A DNA stretch of 36,146 nucleotides, taken from contig JAAYGG010000107.1 of the NCBI GenBank assembly GCA_012727895.1, positions 1 to 36,146 on the forward strand. The letters are read 5' to 3'. The notes under the pieces were generated by a model. That model did no database searches, had not been told where the DNA came from, and saw only the letters and a program-made list of their open reading frames with translations. Position numbers and translations under genes: made by a program. Source of the stretch: Bacillota bacterium (GTDB lineage Bacteria > Bacillota > UBA4882 > UBA10575). The number at the start of each line of letters is the position of its first letter. Position 1 is the stretch's first letter. This document shows, piece by piece, positions 16,750-23,114 of the stretch.

Positions 16750-18093
16750 TTGCAAAAAAACAGGTTGTTCCTGGTGATCCTGGCGGGACTAGTCTTTATT
16801 GTCCTGGCGGTTGCTGTGGCTGCCGGCGGGAAAGAGAAAAAATATGATTTTAGCGGCCGGACCATTACTTATGCCACCTGGTGGGAGTATAAGCCGCAGC
16901 CGGGCCGGTCGGAACGGGAAGACCTGCGGTTGCAGAGGGAAGCGGAGATCGCAAAGAAGTATAACGTAAAAATCGATTATACAACAGTTCCCTGGGGCGA
17001 ATTTACGGCCAAATACATCACCACCGTGATGGCAGGGGATGCCATGGCCGACATCGCCAGCGTCCAGATTGACTGGTTCTACCCGACACTGCTGATGAAT
17101 AATTTCTGCCTCAACCTTTCCGCGCTGAATGTCTTTGATTTCACCGCCCCCAAGTGGCAAAGGGAGACCGTGGACTTTGCCACCCTCGACGGGGATGTCT
17201 ATGGGTACGAGATTGGAAGGATCGAGCCCAGGGGGGCGATTTTCTTCAACAAGGCCATGTTCGAGCGGGAAGGCCTGCCCGACTTGTATGAGGTCTTTTT
17301 CAATTACGAGTGGACCTGGGATAAGATGCTCGAATTTGCCCAGAAACTAACGAAGGATACCGATGGCGACGGGATTGTTGACCAATGGGGGATTGGCGGC
17401 GCCACCGGCAGGGTCTGGTGCGGTTTGCTCCTCTCCAATAACGCCCATTTTATTGATATCTCCGATAAAAGGAACCCCCGGTTCAGTATGGGCGACCCCA
17501 ATGCCATCGAAGCCCTCCAGTTCTTCCAGGATTTGGCCATAAAATACAAGGTTATGCTGGTTAAACCGGAAGGGGCCCCTTATGATTACCCGGTCCAGGC
17601 CTTCCTCGAGGGGAAACTGGGGATGCTCTGCGCCCAGATCTGGAATATCGATAAGATGCGGGACAACATGAAAGATGAGTATGGAATAGTCCTCTTCCCC
17701 ATCGGGCCGAAGATGAAGGAGTATACGGCGGAGGCTTCCGGCCACCACCTGAGGACCTTCCCGGTGACCGTGAAGAACCCGGAACAGGTGGCCATGGTGG
17801 AGGACGCCTTGACCGAGCCCTATAAAATCGATGGTGAGTTGCGGGTTATCGAAGAGAAGAATGAAGAGTGGCTGGAAATGCGGGTGACCGATGAGGAGTC
17901 GATCCAGGTTGTCCAGATGATCTGGGACAAACAGCTGAGTGTCTTTAACTTCCAGGCCGCCTTTGGTATTATGGATATCTTCTATACCATCGAGTGGGAA
18001 TTGGAGCACGGACAAAATACACCGCGGGCGTCGGTGGAGGAGTATTCCCAGGAAGCCCAGATGCGGATTAATGACTATATGGCCCCGTTATAA
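16750..18093 (+). CDS. Extracellular solute-binding protein copy 5 (family 1)
   Basis: 447 residues. The frame is open back to 16642, but the true start is taken as the TTG at 16750: it follows a GGGAAAAAGGGGG tract, begins LQKNRLFLVILAGL exactly where copy 4 begins KKNKLFLVVFLAG, and gives the same length as copy 4. It has an export signal without a lipobox cysteine. It shares ITYATWWEYKPQPGRSERED, KIDYTTVPWGEFTAKYI, DWFYPTLLMNNFCLNL, DTDGDGIVDQWGIGGATG and EEYSQEAQMRINDYMAPL. It is the closest relative of copy 4, indicating a recent tandem duplication followed by divergence in the middle region (CGLLLSNNAHFIDISDKRN against GGFVFSNGGHFVDISDKWN). It is the last gene before a terminator. Sugar-binding role inferred from family and location. 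Confidence 0.9.
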   Translation: MQKNRLFLVILAGLVFIVLAVAVAAGGKEKKYDFSGRTITYATWWEYKPQPGRSEREDLRLQREAEIAKKYNVKIDYTTVPWGEFTAKYITTVMAGDAMADIASVQIDWFYPTLLMNNFCLNLSALNVFDFTAPKWQRETVDFATLDGDVYGYEIGRIEPRGAIFFNKAMFEREGLPDLYEVFFNYEWTWDKMLEFAQKLTKDTDGDGIVDQWGIGGATGRVWCGLLLSNNAHFIDISDKRNPRFSMGDPNAIEALQFFQDLAIKYKVMLVKPEGAPYDYPVQAFLEGKLGMLCAQIWNIDKMRDNMKDEYGIVLFPIGPKMKEYTAEASGHHLRTFPVTVKNPEQVAMVEDALTEPYKIDGELRVIEEKNEEWLEMRVTDEESIQVVQMIWDKQLSVFNFQAAFGIMDIFYTIEWELEHGQNTPRASVEEYSQEAQMRINDYMAPL

Positions 18094-18149
18094 ACGGGAA
18101 GAAACTCGTCAAATCCGGTAAAACGCTGCTGTTCTGATGATTCGCGCGC

Positions 18150-18180
18150 GAAGGCGGCTTTTGGCCGCCTTCTTCTTTCG
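18150..18180 (+). terminator. Intrinsic terminator after binding-protein array
   Basis: A perfect 9-bp GC-rich stem GAAGGCGGC (18150-18158) pairs with GCCGCCTTC (18164-18172) around a TTTTG loop and is followed by TTCTTTCGTT. The T-tract is interrupted, so efficiency may be moderate. It separates the binding-protein array from the GldF/GldG-type operon. A weak promoter candidate for that operon lies near 18276-18317 but is not convincing. Confidence 0.75.
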
Positions 18181-18350
18181 TTAGTAGCCGGGGCGTTCCC
18201 GGGCGGATATGTAAACCCGGGTTCCCGGAGGTGTCTTCTTGTTTTACCGGCTTGTATGGGAACAAAAAGCCAAGAAAAGCGTTATTTTACCAAGAGCCGT
18301 CGGAGGTTTTATGTTATGGTCAAATATAGACAGGGGGAGGGTAAAACAGA

Positions 18351-19214
18351 GTGAAAGCCATTTACTACCGTGAATTGCAGGCCTATTTTTCTTCTCCGGC
18401 CGGGTATGTTTTTATCGGGTTCTTCCTCTTAATTTCCGGTTTCTTTTTTGCCCTGGCCAATCTGCTCCCCGGCAATTCCGATTATATTGATACCCTTGGC
18501 AGCATCACCTTTATCTTCTTGATTGTAGTGCCCCTTCTGACCATGAAACTAATGGCTGAAGAGATGCGGCACAAGACCGACCAGTTGCTTTTGACCTCCC
18601 CGCTGCGGATCGCCGATATTGTTCTTGGCAAATACCTGGCAGCGGTGAGCGTTTTCTTACTCACCCTTTTAGTTACCGGGATCTACCCGTTGATTATGAA
18701 TTTCTACGGTTATATTGCGGTCTGGGAGATTGTCGGGGGTTACATCGGCTTTTTCCTGCTGGGGGCATGTTTTATCGCCGTCGGCCTCTTTATTTCCTCA
18801 CTAACCAACAACCAGACGGTGGCGGCGGTGGCGACCTTTGCCACGCTCCTTTTCATCTGGATTATCGATTGGGTGAAACAGGGTATCCCCACCAACCGGG
18901 TGGCGGGGCTGATTTTCGCCGGGATCCTGGCAGCCGGGGTAACGGCTTTTGTCTATTTCAATCTCCGCAATATCTTTGCCAGCATTCTCACCGGCCTGCT
19001 GGGGGCGGCGGTTATTCTCATCGTCTATCTGGTGAACCCCCTTTTCTACCATGGCCTGATCATCCGGTTCCTTGACTGGTTTTCCCTGCTCCAGCGTTTT
19101 CAGGGGTTTGCCATGGGCATCCTCAGCCTCAATTCCGTCCTGTACTACCTTAGTTTCTGCTTTGCCTTTATTTTCCTGACCATCCGGGTAATTGAGAAGA
19201 GAAGATGGAGCTGA
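18351..19214 (+). CDS. ABC-2 type transporter permease (GldF-like)
   Basis: 287 residues, mostly hydrophobic, with six membrane helices. The N-terminal MKAIYYRELQAYFSSPAGYV is typical of ABC-2 permeases of the GldF/NosY/YtrC kind, followed by LLISGFFFALANLLPGN. The soluble segment LTMKLMAEEMRHKTDQLLLTSPLR also matches that class. The GTG start has a strong GGGGGAGGG site. It begins a three-gene operon with a GldG-like and a DUF4340 gene. In Bacteroidota GldF/GldG belong to gliding motility, but related GldFG-type modules are widespread in other phyla, where the transported material is unknown. An ATPase gene normally lies immediately upstream and is absent here, so the ATPase must be encoded elsewhere or the module is incomplete. 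Confidence 0.85.
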   Translation: MKAIYYRELQAYFSSPAGYVFIGFFLLISGFFFALANLLPGNSDYIDTLGSITFIFLIVVPLLTMKLMAEEMRHKTDQLLLTSPLRIADIVLGKYLAAVSVFLLTLLVTGIYPLIMNFYGYIAVWEIVGGYIGFFLLGACFIAVGLFISSLTNNQTVAAVATFATLLFIWIIDWVKQGIPTNRVAGLIFAGILAAGVTAFVYFNLRNIFASILTGLLGAAVILIVYLVNPLFYHGLIIRFLDWFSLLQRFQGFAMGILSLNSVLYYLSFCFAFIFLTIRVIEKRRWS

Positions 19215-19228
19215 AAAGGGGGAGAGGG

Positions 19229-20665
19229 ATGAAAAACCTGAAAATCCTGGCGTCTTTCCAAAACAAAAAATTCAGGTACGGCGGGTATGCCGCCTTGCTT
19301 ACGGCAATAGTGATTGCCTTATTGATTATCATCAACCTCCTGGCCGAACAGGTCCCGGTGAAGATTGATCTTACGGAGAACCGCATGTTTACCTTGTCCG
19401 AGCAGACCCGGCAGATCCTGGACCGGTTGGAACAGGATGTCATTATCTACGGGGTGGCCGAGCCCGGTAAAGAAGACCGGATGGTGGACGAGGTGGTCCA
19501 GAGGTACAGCCGCCGCTCGCCGCGGGTTTCCGTGGAATACCTTGACCCCTACCGGCAACCGGCGTTTATCCGGCAGTTTGACCCGGAGGGGAAGGGGATC
19601 CGCGAGGGCAGCTATATAGTGGTCAGCGGCGACAAATTCCGGGTCATCGACAAATGGGATCTGTTTAATATCAGTTACCAAAACCCATTTCAACCGGAAA
19701 AAACAGGACTGGTGGCGGAGGAACGTTTCACCAGCGCCATCATGTATGTTACCGCAGAAAAAAACCCGGTGGTTTATGCGCTGAAAGGCCACGGCGAGGA
19801 AGACCTCCCGTTTAACCTCAGGGAAAGACTGCGCCATGATAATTACGAACTGAAAGAGTTGACCCTGGTGGCCAAGGAAAAGCTCCCGGAGGACCTGGAC
19901 CTCTTATTGGTCCTCTCACCAAAAAGGGATTTAACTGCGGAAGAAGAAGAGAAAATCCGGGATTACCTTGCCGCCGAAGGGCGCGCCCTTTTCATTCTCA
20001 ACTGGTATGCAGCGGATTTACCTAACTTCCAATCGCTCCTGCGGAGCTATGGCCTGAAGCTGCAGCCCACGGTGATTGTGGAGGGGGATGCCGGCCGCCA
20101 TGCGGGGAACCCGGTATGGTTGTTGCCGGAGATGAAAGAGCACGAGATTTTAACCCCCCTGGTCAACGAGAGGATGCCGGTGGTCTTTCCGCTGGCGCAG
20201 GCCCTGGAGGTACTGGAAGTACGCCGGCGCTCGCTGGAGTTCACACCGCTCTTAACCACCTCCGCCAAGTCATGGGGGAAGGTCAATCTCAACCCGGCCA
20301 CTGCCGATAAGGAACCGGGTGACCTGGAAGGCCCATTTACCGTTGCCATGGCTGTTGTCGACAAGGACTGGACCGAGGAAACCGGGGAACTGGAAAGCCG
20401 GCTGGTGGTGACGGCCAATTCCGGCTTTCTCGCGCCTCAGTTTCTCATGCAGGTCCCCGGGAACCTTAATTTCGTTATGAACTGCCTGAACTGGCTCACC
20501 GACCGGGAGGAGGTCATTTCCATCAGCCCGCGGAGCCTGATCCACCTGAGCCTCCGGATGAGCGGCTGGCAAAAACTGATCTACTCCGGGATCGTGGTGA
20601 TCCTTATTCCTGTCCTGGCGCTGGGCGCCGGAGCTGTGGTGTGGTTGAGGAGGAGACATCTATGA
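19229..20665 (+). CDS. GldG-like ABC transporter auxiliary protein
   Basis: 478 residues from the ATG at 19229, preceded by an AAAAGGGGGAGAGGG site; an in-frame ATG at 19205 inside the upstream gene is the alternative and adds eight residues. A membrane helix at residues ~14-36 is followed by the family hallmark VKIDLTENRMFTLSEQT and a large extracytoplasmic domain (DVIIYGVAEPG, VSVEYLDPYRQP, KNPVVYALKGHGEED, LLLVLSPKRDLTAEEEEKI). A C-terminal membrane helix lies at ~452-472 before WLRRRHL. The domain belongs to the ABC_transp_aux/GldG group. Its position after the GldF-like permease and its ATGA overlap with the DUF4340 gene match the standard order of these modules. The substrate is unknown. 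Confidence 0.85.
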   Translation: MKNLKILASFQNKKFRYGGYAALLTAIVIALLIIINLLAEQVPVKIDLTENRMFTLSEQTRQILDRLEQDVIIYGVAEPGKEDRMVDEVVQRYSRRSPRVSVEYLDPYRQPAFIRQFDPEGKGIREGSYIVVSGDKFRVIDKWDLFNISYQNPFQPEKTGLVAEERFTSAIMYVTAEKNPVVYALKGHGEEDLPFNLRERLRHDNYELKELTLVAKEKLPEDLDLLLVLSPKRDLTAEEEEKIRDYLAAEGRALFILNWYAADLPNFQSLLRSYGLKLQPTVIVEGDAGRHAGNPVWLLPEMKEHEILTPLVNERMPVVFPLAQALEVLEVRRRSLEFTPLLTTSAKSWGKVNLNPATADKEPGDLEGPFTVAMAVVDKDWTEETGELESRLVVTANSGFLAPQFLMQVPGNLNFVMNCLNWLTDREEVISISPRSLIHLSLRMSGWQKLIYSGIVVILIPVLALGAGAVVWLRRRHL

Positions 20666-22101
20666 GCAAGCCTAAACTACTACAGAACAAACTGCTGCGG
20701 AGCCTCATTTTTCCCCTGATCTTGCTGGTAATCGCCGGCGGTATCTATTTTTACCTGGCGCACCTGCAGGGGGCGGGGGAACCGGCGGCGGAGGATGACC
20801 GTATCGTCCTGAGCAACCACGAGAAAAACGCGGTCCTCCGGATGGAATTGGCAACGGCGGCCGGCCGGGTAGTGCTGGTAAAAGAGGACGGGAAGTGGCA
20901 AGTGGAGGAGCCTTACCCGGTTCTCCTCAACCAGGCCCGGGTCGATGATATTGCCTACAGCTTCAGCCGGCTTTTTGCCGAACGGGTGGTGGAGGAGGAC
21001 CCGGAAGACCTTGGCCTTTACGGGCTGGATGAACCAAGGGCTACAGCGCGCGCGGTCTTGGAAGGCCAAAACGAACTCGTCTTTTACCTTGGGGATAAAA
21101 CCTCCGTCGGCAACTCCTACTATCTCCAGGTGGCCGGTTCGCCGGCGGTTTATACGGTCTGGCGGACCCACGGGGTGAATTTCCAGGCCACCCTGGGCGA
21201 CCTGCGCGAACGCCGTCTTCCCCGGGTCATCCCGGAGCAGGTGGAGTATTTCCGGAGGAAATGGCCGGGCGTGCCGGAGATGGAGATCCGGAGGACCCCC
21301 GAACTAGCCGAGGGTGAGGAGGAAACCGAGTTCCGCCTCGGCTTCTGGCAGATGGAGGTACCGTACGGCCGTCCCCAGTGGGTGGATGGAACCGAATTCA
21401 CCAAGGCTGTCCAGGGGCTCTCCATGCTGTGGATCGACGAGTTTGTCGACGACCACCCGGCGGACCTCTCCCGCTACGGCTTGGACAACCCCAGGGGCGA
21501 ACTCCTGGTGAAGGCAGGGGAAAATAACCTGCACTTGTTCTTCGGGAAAGAAAACAAAGACGGGCTGGTTTATTTTAAAACCGCCGGTGCGGACAATGTC
21601 TACGCCATGAGAAAAAGCCGCCTTTCACTTATGGAGATGAAGCCCTTCGCCCTGGTGGAAAAGTTCATCCTTCTGGCCTTTATTGACAAGGTGGAAGAGG
21701 TTGTTGTCGAGGCCGGGGAAGAAGAATATACCCTTACTATTGAACGGTTGGAAAAGCCCAAGGCCAAGAGGGGAAAGAAAGAAGAAGAGGAAAGCGAGGC
21801 AATATACCGGGTGAACGGCAGGGAAACAGAGGAAGAGACCTTTAAAAAGTTGTACCAGGAGATTATCGGGCTGCGGGTGGATTCGGAGAACGACCAGAGG
21901 TTGGCGGCAGGCGAGCCCGAAATCCGGGTCAGGTTCGTCTTTGCCACCAGTGACCGCCAGCAGATCAGCTTCGGCCTCGTCCCCTACGACCGGGATTTTT
22001 ATGCAGTCGTCCGTGACGGCGTCTCCGATTTTCTTATCGCCAGGAGCCGGGTGGAAAGAATGCTGGCCGCGGTACGGGCCTACGCCAGAGCGGAGGGCTG
22101 A
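20662..22101 (+). CDS. DUF4340-domain membrane-anchored protein
   Basis: 479 residues. The ATG at 20662 overlaps the stop of the GldG-like gene as ATGA and has an AGGAGGAG site about seven bases upstream; a GTG at 20641 is a poorer choice. A single N-terminal membrane helix (residues ~12-32) is followed by an extracytoplasmic region with repeated DUF4340 features: GRVVLVKEDGKWQVEEPYPV, then YGLDEPRATARAVLEGQN with FYLGDKTSVGNSYYLQV, and again YGLDNPRGELLVKAG with FFGKENKDGLVYFKTAGADN. A lysine/glutamate-rich segment near residues 365-385 (KAKRGKKEEEESEA) looks like a flexible linker. Such proteins commonly end GldF-GldG operons; their role is unknown. No terminator is evident before the convergent gene. 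Confidence 0.85.
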   Translation: MSKPKLLQNKLLRSLIFPLILLVIAGGIYFYLAHLQGAGEPAAEDDRIVLSNHEKNAVLRMELATAAGRVVLVKEDGKWQVEEPYPVLLNQARVDDIAYSFSRLFAERVVEEDPEDLGLYGLDEPRATARAVLEGQNELVFYLGDKTSVGNSYYLQVAGSPAVYTVWRTHGVNFQATLGDLRERRLPRVIPEQVEYFRRKWPGVPEMEIRRTPELAEGEEETEFRLGFWQMEVPYGRPQWVDGTEFTKAVQGLSMLWIDEFVDDHPADLSRYGLDNPRGELLVKAGENNLHLFFGKENKDGLVYFKTAGADNVYAMRKSRLSLMEMKPFALVEKFILLAFIDKVEEVVVEAGEEEYTLTIERLEKPKAKRGKKEEEESEAIYRVNGRETEEETFKKLYQEIIGLRVDSENDQRLAAGEPEIRVRFVFATSDRQQISFGLVPYDRDFYAVVRDGVSDFLIARSRVERMLAAVRAYARAEG

Positions 22102-22199
22102 AGCAGAACGGAGAGCCGGGTTGAAGGCTATCTTTGAGGCTGGATTAAGGGGCCGGGACCGCGGGTACCGGCAACACGCGGCCAGATCCGGAGTGGTTA

Positions 22200-23000
22200 T
22201 TATTCCGGGTCCTGGTTGGAGCTTCCCGCGGCGCTGCCGGGGCGGGTGGAGTATAGATGCGCAAGAAGCGCCGCCGCGCCGCCTATGGCAACGGCAAGGA
22301 AGACAAAGAAGGAGAATCTTGGCCCGCCCGGGGGGAAATCCTCCGGTGACAGCAGCACGTAGCGATGGGGATGGTCCGGGGGCGGGGGGCCGTCCAGTTC
22401 CACCAGGCTGACCTGGTCAAAGTAGGCGGTGCCGGCGACCGGCGCATCCGCACGGCCCAGGCGCACCGCCACCGTCACTTCCCTCTGCCGGGAGTGGGTG
22501 CGGAAGTTGATCTCCGTATAGAGCCAGATGGAGTCCCCGGTGATGTCCGGGGAGTGATAAAACCCTGGTGCAATCAAGGAGAAGTTGGCGCCGATCCGCC
22601 CTTCCGGCCCCACGTTGCGTGTTAGAATCCAGCCGGAGAACCGGTAGTTGGTATTGGGTTTTACCCGGACTTTCTGGGCAAGCCAGGCGTCGTTCGGCGC
22701 CGGCGAAGTGATCTTTAAAGAGTAACGGCCGCTGCAGGGGTTTTCGGTAGAGACCGCAACCCGGGAACCCGCCCGCTGGAAACCGGCGCGCCAGCCCCAG
22801 GGGACCAGATCCGGCCTTGCTTCCTCGAACCCGCCGTTTAGCAAAAGGTTCTTCCAGTTCCAATGGTAAGGGTCGAGGCCCTCTTCATGGTGGAAGTACC
22901 GCGGGCCGCCGCCCGGCCCGGGAATCGCCGCCCAAACCAGGAGGGCATAAAGTAAAACCCACCAATACCCGTTTTTCTCCCTTGTACCCCTTTTTATCAT
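22200..23000 (-). CDS. Membrane protein with putative carbohydrate-binding (CBM4_9-like) domain
   Basis: 266 residues from the ATG at 23000, which has an AAGGGGAAGGGA ribosome binding site; the upstream in-frame ATG at 23027 lacks one. An N-terminal hydrophobic stretch (WWVLLYALLVWAAI) is a signal or anchor. Residues ~43-200 show the layout of a CBM4_9-type jelly roll: NLLLNGGFEEARPDLVPWGW, SGRYSLKITSPAPND, WLAQKVRVKPNTNYRFSGWI, REVTVAVRLGR, GTAYFDQVSLVEL. A second hydrophobic helix near residues 222-245 (FSFFVFLAVAIGGAAALLAH) is followed by a polar tail of about 20 residues. The protein should expose a ligand-binding domain outside the inner membrane. It lies 114 bases downstream of the secretin gene on the same strand, so cotranscription is possible. 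Family assignment is by pattern only. Confidence 0.65.
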   Translation of the reverse strand: MIKRGTREKNGYWWVLLYALLVWAAIPGPGGGPRYFHHEEGLDPYHWNWKNLLLNGGFEEARPDLVPWGWRAGFQRAGSRVAVSTENPCSGRYSLKITSPAPNDAWLAQKVRVKPNTNYRFSGWILTRNVGPEGRIGANFSLIAPGFYHSPDITGDSIWLYTEINFRTHSRQREVTVAVRLGRADAPVAGTAYFDQVSLVELDGPPPPDHPHRYVLLSPEDFPPGGPRFSFFVFLAVAIGGAAALLAHLYSTRPGSAAGSSNQDPE

Positions 23001-23114
23001 CGGTATAGTCCCTTCCCCTTGTTTCATGAAAAAAATCTTTCAGAGCTCTTGCTGCCAATGGCCAGGCATCCCATTACCCGCGCATGGTATGGGCCGCGTG
23101 TAGCAGGGGCCGTT

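Larger units (their letters stand above)
10525..18093 (+). repeat. Tandem array of five paralogous solute-binding-protein genes
   Basis: Five consecutive + strand genes encode proteins of about 441-450 residues that align from end to end. Shared blocks are WW near residue 40, KKYNVK, VPWGEF or IPWGEY, AGD.MADI, WFYPTLL.NN, an NYEWTWDKMLEF-like block, a DTDGDG acidic loop, PEGAPWDY or PEGAPYDY, DEYGVVLFPMGP, VTVKNP and EEYAQEAQMRI. They form two subgroups: copies 1-2 (SAWWELRP) and copies 3-5 (ATWW with PQPGRSERED). Copies 4 and 5 are the most alike and probably result from the latest duplication. Copy 1 carries a frameshift. Confidence 0.9.
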
